DNA from: JAAYAY01 sp964429355
Lineage (GTDB): Bacteria > Planctomycetota > Planctomycetia > Pirellulales > Thermoguttaceae
Reading direction: 5' to 3'
Assembly (NCBI GenBank): GCA_964429355.1
Contig: CAYSCH010000399.1
Location: 1 to 8,565, forward strand
DNA: 8,565 nt
Below the pieces are notes generated by a model. It had not been told where the DNA came from. It did no database searches and saw only the letters and a program-made list of their open reading frames with translations. The first letter of the stretch is position 1; the number at the start of each line of letters is the position of its first letter. A program made the position numbers and the translations under genes. Below, in pieces: positions 1 to 6,699 of the stretch.

Positions 1-27
1 CTCGCCCCCGGAGAACTTCTGCAAAGG

Positions 28-52
28 CCGTGCCACACCTCGCGTGGCACGG
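28..52. promoter_or_regulatory. 9-bp perfect hairpin upstream of the ANTAR regulator gene
   Basis: The arms CCGTGCCAC (28-36) and GTGGCACGG (44-52) are perfectly complementary around a 7-base loop (37-43). No T-run follows directly, so it is not a standard intrinsic terminator. A short T-run appears only at about 95-99. It could end a gene lying left of the window, sit in the leader of the regulator gene, or be a protein-binding palindrome. The 7-base loop does not fit the paired hexaloop hairpins known as targets of ANTAR proteins. The pairing is directly visible; its role is not. Confidence 0.5.
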
Positions 53-193
53 AGGTTGCGTGGATGGTGACTGACGGATTCCACTGGTGTATCGTTTTTA
101 GATCTCAAAATGACGGGATTGCTCGATGCATCGCAGTGCATCTCTGTCGTCGAAGCTCGCAACCGAATTCCTGACCACGATCTCGCGAGGTAC

Positions 194-814
194 ATGATGA
201 CAACCGCCCGTCAGCGTATTATGACGGCCGCCGCCGAATCTCCAGTGCGCTGCTACCTCAATCAGAGCCTTGAACGACTCGGGCATCAGATCGTAGCATC
301 TGTTTCCACGGGGCGCCAGCTTGTGGAGGAATGCCGAATCTATCAGCCCAGTCTCATCATCTGCGACATCCATATGCCCGATATGGATGGTATTGAAGCC
401 GCCACGCAGATCTACGGCACGGCGACGGTCCCGGTCATCCTGGTTTCCGCATTTCGCGACATCGAATTGATCGAACGGGCGTCGAAAAACCACATCCTGG
501 CCTACCTTGTCAAACCGGTCCGAGATACGGACATGGCCCCCGCGATCGCCGTGGCCATGCAGCGTTTCCACGAGTTTCAAGAGCTCCGACAGGAAGCCGC
601 CGACGCCAGGCAGGCCCTCGAGGATCGAAAGGTCATCGAACGAGCCAAGGGTGTTCTTCTGAAACGAACCGGCCTGACCGAACCCGAGGTCTTCCGACGC
701 CTTCAGCAACTGGCTAGCAGCAACAGTCGCAAACTTGTCGACATTGCTCGATCCCTCGTCGCGGGAGAAGAGACGTTTCCGCCTGCAGAGACCCTCACGT
801 TGGCCGAGGGGTAG
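194..814 (+). CDS. Receiver-ANTAR response regulator (AmiR/NasT type) with degenerate acidic pocket
   Basis: This is a 206-residue regulator with an N-terminal receiver domain (about residues 7-125) and a C-terminal ANTAR domain (about 133-185). ANTAR proteins bind RNA hairpins and prevent transcription termination. The receiver keeps the phospho-acceptor Asp58 in the stretch IICDIHMPDMDG, Ser85 and Lys107 in LVKP. The ANTAR part shows the family signature, with IERAKGVLLKR and RKLVDIAR. Related receivers have two acidic residues at the end of the first strand; here both are alanine (Ala13-Ala14, before Glu15). The frame is open back to an ATG at 110, giving 234 residues, but the receiver begins only about eight residues after the ATGs at 194 and 197. 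GAGG at 187-190 stands six bases before 197, so a start at 194 or 197 is preferred. No histidine kinase or obvious target leader lies nearby. Family assignment is firm; the start and the phosphorylation state are inferred. Confidence 0.9.
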   Translation: MMTTARQRIMTAAAESPVRCYLNQSLERLGHQIVASVSTGRQLVEECRIYQPSLIICDIHMPDMDGIEAATQIYGTATVPVILVSAFRDIELIERASKNHILAYLVKPVRDTDMAPAIAVAMQRFHEFQELRQEAADARQALEDRKVIERAKGVLLKRTGLTEPEVFRRLQQLASSNSRKLVDIARSLVAGEETFPPAETLTLAEG

Positions 815-1399
815 AGACCAACGTGGCACCTCCCGTTGCTGAAGAAGCAGAGTATTCCATGCCAGGTTTCTTGTCGCATAGAGCGGGCCGACAAGCATTC
901 CATCCATGTCCTGGCAGGATTTCGTGACAGCGCTGGGGAGCACAAGTGACGTGTGCGGTGCGATGCAGCCTTGGCGGCTTCGCGACCAGGGCGGCGTCTG
1001 GCCGATCACGGAGGCTCCAATCTGCCGGTTCGATCCTTCAAAACGCTACGAAAACGAAGACGGCTGCCATCTCATGGTTGCCCAAGGAACACGTCCGACC
1101 TGGCTCTCGGATCTGGCCCGGAATCTCTGTACTTGAAGCAACAATTCAAGGCAGGTCAATCCTAGGTTGGCGCGCCGTTTGCAACACGTTTATCTGCAGA
1201 TTCAGACGCAACCCAAGTGTGCTATTCGTTCGGCGTATTCAATGAAGGAAGGCTGGCAACGGAAGCCCGACCAGGTCGAGATACGGATTCACCAGCCGCT
1301 CATTCAATAGGTAGATAAACCGGAAACGAAGGGAGGCGGCAATCGTGGCCGCAGCCCTAAAGGCAAATGAGAACCCTTTCTCAAAGTGAGGATACGATC
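815..1399. other. 585-bp spacer without a convincing gene
   Basis: Several short frames are open here (for example 906-1136 and 946-1245), but their translations are rich in Arg and Ser, overlap one another and resemble no family I know. Visible structure is limited to the nested stem-loop at 860-916 and an 8-bp inverted repeat: GTTTATCT near 1190 and AGATAAAC near 1312. The right end carries the ribosome binding site of the next gene. A leader RNA or small RNA could be present, but no known class was recognised. Confidence 0.5.
860..916. other. Nested stem-loop downstream of the ANTAR regulator
   Basis: Two nested 7-bp inverted repeats lie 45 bases after the regulator's stop codon. The outer arms are TGCCAGG (860-866) and CCTGGCA (910-916). 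The inner arms are CTTGTCG (870-876) and CGACAAG (889-895), around a 12-base loop. No T-run follows, so an intrinsic terminator is doubtful. It may be a 3' end structure of the regulator mRNA or part of a small RNA. The complementarity is visible; function is unknown. Confidence 0.4.
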
Positions 1400-1699
1400 A
1401 TGAACCGTCGATTAACCACACTATTGCTGGGAGCCGTTACGGCAGTGGCGCTCCTGGTTGCCGTACCCACTTCGTCGGATGCAGCGCATCCGCGGAGATA
1501 CGAGCATCGACACGGTTATCAGCAACACTATTGGCCACATTACGGCCATCACTACGGGCATGGAAACTACTATCCGCGCCATTACTATTACCACAGCCCT
1601 GGGGTTCGAGTATACAGATACCCGCACCACCGATCCTACGGCTACTACTACCATCCGCATGTCGGAGTACAAGTGGGTCCTCTTGGATTCGGCTGGTAA
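1400..1699 (+). CDS. Small exported His/Tyr-rich protein
   Basis: The 99-residue product starts with a clear signal peptide: Arg-Arg near the N-terminus, a hydrophobic core LLLGAVTAVALLVAV and a likely cleavage after SSDAA, leaving about 70 residues from His30. That mature part is extremely biased, with 14 His and 16 Tyr among 70 residues in clusters such as HYWPHYGHHYGHG and HYYYH, and a C-terminal end GPLGFGW. It has no Cys. An upstream in-frame ATG at 1367 would add 11 residues, but GTGAGG at 1386-1391 stands eight bases before the ATG at 1400 and fixes that start. Small secreted Tyr/His/Pro-rich proteins of this look occur in planctomycetes without known function. Metal binding through the His clusters or a cell-surface structural role are guesses. 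The gene stands alone, and the assembly gap follows 21 bases after its stop. Confidence 0.75.
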   Translation: MNRRLTTLLLGAVTAVALLVAVPTSSDAAHPRRYEHRHGYQQHYWPHYGHHYGHGNYYPRHYYYHSPGVRVYRYPHHRSYGYYYHPHVGVQVGPLGFGW

Positions 1700-1720
1700 A
1701 ATTAACCCCACCGAACAGTT

Positions 1721-1730
1721 NNNNNNNNNN
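1721..1730. other. Assembly gap (10 N)
   Basis: Ten consecutive N bases mark a join between contigs or an unresolved stretch. The true length and even the relative order of the two sides cannot be taken for granted. Any terminator of the His/Tyr-rich gene would fall here. Confidence 0.98.
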
Positions 1731-1770
1731 AGCCTGCAATAGAGGGCGGCAGTCACTCACCGGTCTGGAT

Positions 1771-1845
1771 AGCCCCTCATAGCCTGTCAGTACCGAGAGC
1801 CGTTTCCCCATCGCGGCGACGGGTGCGACACGGATATGAGGGGCT
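1771..1845. other. 11-bp inverted repeat enclosing a smaller hairpin
   Basis: AGCCCCTCATA (1771-1781) and TATGAGGGGCT (1835-1845) are perfect inverted repeats separated by 53 bases. Inside, 1807-1823 can form a further hairpin, best on the minus strand, where the mismatch becomes a G-U pair around a 3-base loop. It lies about 170 bases beyond the stop of the minus-strand hydrolase gene and just after the gap. No T-run is present. It may be a 3' end structure, a structured RNA or the remnant of a mobile element; none of these can be chosen from sequence alone. Confidence 0.4.
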
Positions 1846-1953
1846 TTCGTGTTCTCCGTACGTGTTCAGAAGTGGAACGTTCGTGTCACGAGGGTATGAG
1901 CGTTACCGTGCTCACGATGAGCAAAGTCTCGCCGGCACACTGGAGGTCGTCTG

Positions 1954-2000
1954 CCCGCCATCGAAAATAGGTATTGCACACTCATGGCGAAAATGGCGGG
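1954..2000 (-). terminator. Possible 3' stem-loop of the glycoside hydrolase transcript
   Basis: CCCGCCAT (1954-1961) and ATGGCGGG (1993-2000) form a perfect 8-bp GC-rich stem around a 31-base loop. On the minus strand it begins 11 bases past the hydrolase stop codon, where a transcript end is expected. The large loop and missing U-run make it an imperfect intrinsic terminator; it could instead stabilise the 3' end. Confidence 0.4.
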
Positions 2001-2011
2001 GTGATGTGCTG

Positions 2012-5000
2012 CTACTGCCCGGATCTCAGAGCCTCAATCGCCTCGGCGATCGCCTGACGGCGCTCGTAGATCGGCCGCGGGTGTGTCGTGAAGGTCGTCA
2101 TGTCCTTGGTGATTGCCTCGGGAACGTCGAGGAGGCTTTTCAACTCCGCCCGTTGCGTCTGGGAGAGGTTCTCTCCCTTTTCGGCCAGAAGCTCGCGAAG
2201 CATGAACAGATACTCGTAGTCCTCCACCCCCTCGCGGAGCATTTCCCAGCGGATGCTTGTCACCGGCGGCTCGAGTACCTGCGTGCTGCTCGGTGTAGCC
2301 GCGGCCAGAGGTGGATAGATGAACCGGCCATCGCCATTGCCCCAAAACGACTTCGTGCCTGCCGGGGTCGAATAGCCGGTCACATATCCCATCGGGTCTT
2401 CGTAGGGGTTCTGCGCCCCATCGGGAAAGGCGGCCGAGGAGGTCCAGTAGTTCGACTCCCAGACGAGCGTGCCCACGATATCGCGTTGCCAGGTCTGCCA
2501 GTGCCAGATTCGCAACTCGGTCGCCGGGTGGTCGATGAACAGCGTGCAGTAGGGCGCCTTGGGGCCCGTGCACACGTACCACCAGAACCGCTGGTCCTGG
2601 GCGCGACGGGCTTCCGCCGCGGCATGGTCGTAGTTGGGGCTCACCGGGCACCACACGTTCACGTGGGCGTCGAACTCGCTGCTCGGCTCTTCGGTGATCA
2701 TCCGTGCCAAGCCGGGCGCATACTTTTCCAGGCGTTTCATGCCGTTGGCCACGAACTCGTAGTCCTTCGGATCGGGCTCGTCGAACCAGTAGACGAAGGC
2801 CATGTCGAGCCAACCCTTCTCCTGCAAGTGGGCCTCGATCTGCTGCACCTGGCTGGCAAACATGGCCTGGTACTCGGGCGTGTCTTCACCGAAGCCGGCA
2901 ATGCTGGGGTCGTGCCGCTCGTGGAACGTGCCGCCCCCCATGCCTTCAATATCCAGACGGAAATTGTTGAAGCCATATTTCTCGACGGCCTCTGCCATCG
3001 CCCGGTCGAAGGCCGTGAAGTCGACCTCGGCCTTCGGCGGCTTGGCATCGGGCACGAATTTCACCCGGATCGGGTCGAGCGGCGTGGGATCGTAGGGACT
3101 GATCCGATGGTCGCCAAAGCTCTTCAGGTAGAGATCCAGGACCTTTCGCTTGTCCTCCTCCGTCTTCAGCCCGTGGTACCGGAAGACATTGCCCACCGAG
3201 AACCCGAAGGCGGTCTTCAGGTGATTTCGCTTGGGCAGGGCGAAGTCCCAGACGTGCAATGCGACGGGCACTTCGCCTGCAAAACCGTCCGCTTTGAGAG
3301 TCAGGGTCGCCCGATAGTCGCCCGGCTTCGCATGGTCGGGGACGTGCACGAGGACCCAGAGGGGCTGGTTCTGGCCGGCTTCCACGTCGATCGGATGATC
3401 GAGCGGCGGGAGGGCATCGGGCCAGTAATCCCGCACACCGGTCGAATCGGTGGGATGGTCCACAAAATGGTAATAGGCCCAGAGGATACTGGCATTCTCC
3501 GCCGGGATGGCGGCATTACCGTCCGCTTGCCGGAAGGCCGAAAGGCTGGCCGTGAGACCCTTGAGTGTGACTTCCGGCCGAACGACCACCTGGACGGCCT
3601 CCCAGTCGTTTCGGGCGGCAGACATCTGGGCCGATTTGCCGGCAGCGGATGGCAACGCCCGGCTTCGCGGCACCTTGTGGGTTGCATCACACCACCATAG
3701 GCCCTCGGCGCCGGCGCCCTCCAGCATCTGGCCATAATCTGCACGGTAATAATCGGGAACCGTATAAGCCAGCGCCAGTCGAACCAGGCCCACTTGAGCG
3801 CCTTGGCTGGCAATTTCGAGCTGGAGGTTGCGGTCGCCTGGCTGGTCTGCAGGCAATACGATCGGCACCGACTTGCCTTGCCCCGGGCCCAGTTCCACAG
3901 CGGCGGCCGGAAGCTTCGATGATTGACCGTCGGACGAGCCAACCGTGCCCGTCACACGCACCGGCACAGCGTCGGTTCCGGTGTTTCGCAGAGTCACTTC
4001 CAGGTGGCTTCCCCCTTTCTCCGAGGCGTCCCGCATCAGCAACTGCTCGATGGCCAGCAGGCCCTTGGCCTCGCCGATTTCTGCGTAGGCCGTGTTTCCC
4101 CCTCCCGCCGGTGGATTGCCGTCGAGCGCCGCGTCGAATTCCACACGGTCCACCTGGAACGAGCTCTCTCCCTCGGCTCGGAGCTTCAGATAAATGGTCT
4201 TTGCGCCGGCGAGGCCGGGCGGCAGAGCTGCCTCCGCGCCGCCCAACTTGTCCTGCAACAGGGCGGGCTGCCACTGGCTGCCGTCAGTGCTCACGTCTGC
4301 CACGCAAGTGCCTCGAATGTAGTGATTGACATTAATCGCAATCCGGCCGTCGTTGAACTGGCAGCCGGGCAGCTCGAATCGATAGATAACTTCACTTCCG
4401 GTCGAAAATGTCCAGCGGTTGCTGTTGAAGCCGGTCGTGGTCCGCAGCAGCGTGCGGTGGTAATTGCTCCCGGGATGGTCGAAGGTCCCGACGAAGCGGT
4501 AATGGCCGTCGCGAATCGACTCCCCCTCTCCGAGCACGATCGAACCCGTAGCTGTGTATACCGGTAGCACGGGCACGATCCGCACCGAGTCGAACTGGTG
4601 GCTCCCGCTGGAATTCCACTGGCCCACGCGGACTGTGCCGCTCTCCACCGCGTCGGGTACGCGGAACACGTGCCCCACCGTCTGCCATTTGGATGCGAGC
4701 TGATAGTAGTCTCGATTGGCAAAAACGGGCCCGCTGACCGCACAGCCGCCGGCACCGTTCACTCGCCGCGCCACCATCTCGAAGCGATAGAGGCCCGCCG
4801 GCTCGAAGGCCACTCCGTCGCAGGACCAGGAATTCGACGATGCCTCGGTCCCCTTGCCTGTGACCTCGAGCTGATCGCGGTCGGCCCAGCGCCCTTCTCC
4901 GCCCGAGAGCTGCCACGCGGCCGGCCGGTCTTGGGCGGCGGGGTCCGCTTGTCGGAAATCCGGATTGGTTACGGTCGTCTCGCCGAGAACCACGCTTGCG

Positions 5001-5053
5001 AAAAGCAGCATGGACATCACGCCGGTCAAGATTCGCCCAGTTTGTGAATTCAT
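2012..5053 (-). CDS. Secreted multi-domain glycoside hydrolase, GH123/DUF4091 type
   Basis: The 1013-residue product starts with a signal peptide (about residues 1-24, core MSMLLFASVVLG). Two beta-sandwich, carbohydrate-binding-like modules (about 25-166 and 167-310) and an Ig-like segment (about 322-434) follow. Next come the beta domain typical of GH123 (about 435-605, ending in HVWDFALPK) and a TIM-barrel catalytic part. YWFDEP places Asp758-Glu759 as the acidic pair; in GH123 beta-N-acetylgalactosaminidases such a pair acts with the substrate's N-acetyl group. The C-terminal part carries the DUF4091 signature, with WHW at 850-852 and RWEMLREGVEDYEYL at 935-949. The likely role is cutting an amino-sugar or other complex glycan outside the cytoplasm; the true substrate is unknown. 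The ATG at 5053 is chosen because it opens directly into the signal peptide and AAAGGG lies seven bases upstream. A GTG at 5101 would add 16 charged residues in front of the signal. No other glycan genes are adjacent. Confidence 0.9.
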   Translation of the reverse strand: MNSQTGRILTGVMSMLLFASVVLGETTVTNPDFRQADPAAQDRPAAWQLSGGEGRWADRDQLEVTGKGTEASSNSWSCDGVAFEPAGLYRFEMVARRVNGAGGCAVSGPVFANRDYYQLASKWQTVGHVFRVPDAVESGTVRVGQWNSSGSHQFDSVRIVPVLPVYTATGSIVLGEGESIRDGHYRFVGTFDHPGSNYHRTLLRTTTGFNSNRWTFSTGSEVIYRFELPGCQFNDGRIAINVNHYIRGTCVADVSTDGSQWQPALLQDKLGGAEAALPPGLAGAKTIYLKLRAEGESSFQVDRVEFDAALDGNPPAGGGNTAYAEIGEAKGLLAIEQLLMRDASEKGGSHLEVTLRNTGTDAVPVRVTGTVGSSDGQSSKLPAAAVELGPGQGKSVPIVLPADQPGDRNLQLEIASQGAQVGLVRLALAYTVPDYYRADYGQMLEGAGAEGLWWCDATHKVPRSRALPSAAGKSAQMSAARNDWEAVQVVVRPEVTLKGLTASLSAFRQADGNAAIPAENASILWAYYHFVDHPTDSTGVRDYWPDALPPLDHPIDVEAGQNQPLWVLVHVPDHAKPGDYRATLTLKADGFAGEVPVALHVWDFALPKRNHLKTAFGFSVGNVFRYHGLKTEEDKRKVLDLYLKSFGDHRISPYDPTPLDPIRVKFVPDAKPPKAEVDFTAFDRAMAEAVEKYGFNNFRLDIEGMGGGTFHERHDPSIAGFGEDTPEYQAMFASQVQQIEAHLQEKGWLDMAFVYWFDEPDPKDYEFVANGMKRLEKYAPGLARMITEEPSSEFDAHVNVWCPVSPNYDHAAAEARRAQDQRFWWYVCTGPKAPYCTLFIDHPATELRIWHWQTWQRDIVGTLVWESNYWTSSAAFPDGAQNPYEDPMGYVTGYSTPAGTKSFWGNGDGRFIYPPLAAATPSSTQVLEPPVTSIRWEMLREGVEDYEYLFMLRELLAEKGENLSQTQRAELKSLLDVPEAITKDMTTFTTHPRPIYERRQAIAEAIEALRSGQ

Positions 5054-5104
5054 TCCGTCGCCCTTTCCCGTCGAAGCCGTGCTGGTAATGCGTCTGCCCA
5101 CCTG

Positions 5105-5132
5105 TTTTAAGGCGAGGCCGGGGGCAAGTCAA
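5105..5132 (-). promoter_or_regulatory. Candidate sigma-70-type promoter of the glycoside hydrolase gene
   Basis: On the minus strand TTGACT (5132-5127) is followed after 16 bases by TTAAAA (5110-5105). The -35 box matches the consensus in five of six positions; the -10 box is weaker. Transcription would begin near 5098 and leave a leader of about 45 bases before the ATG at 5053. It would make the hydrolase independent of the upstream regulator gene. Confidence 0.4.
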
Positions 5133-5244
5133 GAAGATGGGGAAGGAATCAACGAGTGGTGCAGCAAGCATGCCGCTGTCACGTGGAAGCGAGCTTGTGT
5201 TGACAAGACGCTGGTATCACGAGCGCAGAAACAAGACCACCGTC

Positions 5245-6342
5245 TCAGGTTACACCTGAAGCCGTCAGCCTCCGCGCGTTGACATCCGCCAGCGCGTTCT
5301 TCACCTTGTCGACCAGAATGGCGGAGTCGTAGGGCTTGCACACAAAACCTTGCACATCGACCGAAATCGCCTCCCGAACGGTCTCCTGCACGCTGTCGGC
5401 GGTGACCACGATCACCGGCACATCGCGGCACGCGCTGTGTTCTCGCAGCGTGCGAACGAGGTGAAGCCCGTTGGCATCACCGAGGTGAACATCCATCAGG
5501 ATCAACGCCGGATCGCAGCTCTCCATGAGGCGCCGCGCGGTGGCGGCCGATTCGGCCCCCACGACGTTGAACCCGTTCTTTTCCAGCACGAATCTAGCCA
5601 GCTCCAGCGACACCGGCTCGTCGTCGACGACGAGAACCTGGTTGGACGGCGATCCGGTTGCTGCCGGTGGATCGCCCTCTTCCGAAAGCTCGACCAGCGT
5701 TTCCAGCCGTTTGAGCCGACCGCAGATCAGATCGACCACGGAATGCTGATAGGTTTCGGTCGCCAGTCGCTCCGGAAGATCCTGTTGCGAGGCAAAAGGA
5801 TTCATGGCCATCTTGTAGTGGTGGAGCATTTCGACAACCGGGCCTTCGACCCTGCTCTTGAGGATCTTTCTCAATTCGCTCAGCATTTCCAGGACCCGGC
5901 GACGTTCCATCTTCGCCTGGCCTCGCAGTTCCGAGAGATTCGGGAGGCATCGCGTCGTGGCCCGCTCGATCAGCAACGGAATCCGGTTTTCGTCGTTGAC
6001 GCAATCTGGCAGGACATAGTCAAATACTTCCCAGAGTCTTGCCAATCGGGCGGCCTCGGTGGCACGCTTGGGAGTCGTGATCAGAATGACTTCGCAGTCG
6101 GGCAGCATGTTGCGGATCAATTGAAACAGAGGCAACCCCTCTTCGGTCGTCACCTCGTGGTCGACGAGCGCCACATCGCAGTGAATCTCGCGGAGACGAT
6201 GGGGCTGGCATGCATTCTCCCGCAGGAGCCTCAAGGACTGGAATTTGCTTCCGTCGAGATGGTCGGCCAGGGCCTGGGCGAAATCGTCGTCTTCGGTGAC
6301 GATCAACACCGATACACTCAGATACACCTTGGGACTTGTCAT
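5245..6342 (-). CDS. Stand-alone response regulator with two receiver domains
   Basis: The 365-residue protein has a receiver-like domain at about 11-127, a mostly helical linker at 128-232 and a second receiver at about 235-352. No DNA-binding or enzymatic output domain is present. The C-terminal receiver is canonical: Asp240-Asp241 in VLVVDDEP, phospho-acceptor Asp284 in ILMDVHLGD, Thr314 and Lys336 in CKPY. The N-terminal one keeps Glu17-Asp18-Asp19, Asp61 and Thr89, but the expected Lys-Pro is replaced by Leu111-Pro112 (DYVLP), so it may be a pseudo-receiver. Such proteins usually pass or sink phosphoryl groups or work through partner proteins. The start is supported by GGGAG eight bases upstream. 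The stop codon lies in a 6-bp hairpin, TCAGGT/ACCTGA (5245-5259). No kinase lies in the window, so its partner is unknown. The hydrolase gene 191 bp downstream appears to have its own promoter. Confidence 0.88.
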   Translation of the reverse strand: MTSPKVYLSVSVLIVTEDDDFAQALADHLDGSKFQSLRLLRENACQPHRLREIHCDVALVDHEVTTEEGLPLFQLIRNMLPDCEVILITTPKRATEAARLARLWEVFDYVLPDCVNDENRIPLLIERATTRCLPNLSELRGQAKMERRRVLEMLSELRKILKSRVEGPVVEMLHHYKMAMNPFASQQDLPERLATETYQHSVVDLICGRLKRLETLVELSEEGDPPAATGSPSNQVLVVDDEPVSLELARFVLEKNGFNVVGAESAATARRLMESCDPALILMDVHLGDANGLHLVRTLREHSACRDVPVIVVTADSVQETVREAISVDVQGFVCKPYDSAILVDKVKNALADVNARRLTASGVT

Positions 6343-6699
6343 GCGCCGCGCTCCCTTCTACCCGCGGCACAAGAAGACCCTGATGTGCGATGGGTGCTAC
6401 CATCTCTCAGAATAGGGCAGATCTCTGAAGCAGCGAATTCACATCTCCCTTCCGTTGTCTGCGAACCCGGGGTTTTCCTGCCCTGAAAAAGACGCACTTC
6501 TCAATCAATACTTCATGGTTGCCGGCAAGTCAAAGAAGGCGCCGTCGATAATACTATCCAGCGTGCGGATTTCGCGAAAACGAAGATCCGCCTGATTTGC
6601 AGCCCGTGGTTGCCCACGTATCGGATTGGATGCTGCGGACTTTTCGGCGATCCATGACGACAAGAATCGCGGGGCGATACGGTCGGCGGGGTGGACTTC
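6343..6699. other. 357-bp spacer between the double-receiver and YjfB-like genes
   Basis: No gene was found. The plus-strand frames here are antisense continuations or short arginine-rich shadows. The region holds the ribosome binding site of the double-receiver gene (GGGAG, 6351-6355), the weak promoter candidate at 6505-6533 and a small hairpin, CGTGG/CCACG, at 6605-6618 about 80 bases past the YjfB-like stop. Confidence 0.5.
6505..6533 (-). promoter_or_regulatory. Candidate promoter upstream of the double-receiver gene
   Basis: On the minus strand TTGACT (6533-6528) is followed after 17 bases by TATTGA (6510-6505). The -10 match is poor. The -35 box and the four bases after it (TTGACTTGCC) are identical to those of the hydrolase promoter candidate. 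It would leave a leader of about 155 bases before the start codon at 6342, which is long, so this is tentative. Confidence 0.25.

Larger units (their letters stand above)
1700..2011. other. 312-bp spacer with gap and inverted repeats, no gene seen
   Basis: Apart from the ten N and the two inverted repeats listed separately, no coding signal was found. The plus-strand frame opening at 1823 runs on for 625 codons, but only as the antisense shadow of the hydrolase gene. Confidence 0.6.

Noticed and set aside
43..829. CGTGGCAC at 43-50 and again at 822-829, flanking the ANTAR gene
   Set aside because: An 8-base match is easily due to chance, and only the first copy is part of a palindrome.
98..1009. 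303-codon minus-strand frame over the ANTAR gene
   Set aside because: It is antisense to a gene with unmistakable receiver and ANTAR motifs, and its own translation has no recognisable domain.
906..1245. Overlapping short frames in the spacer after the ANTAR gene
   Set aside because: They have no ribosome binding site, biased Arg/Ser composition and no recognisable motif.
1823..3700. 625-codon plus-strand open frame
   Set aside because: It lies almost wholly antisense to the GH123/DUF4091 gene, whose domains and motifs are clear; its translation resembles no family and is the usual GC-rich shadow.
5350..6486. 378-codon plus-strand frame
   Set aside because: It is the antisense shadow of the double-receiver gene; its His/Arg-rich translation is not protein-like.
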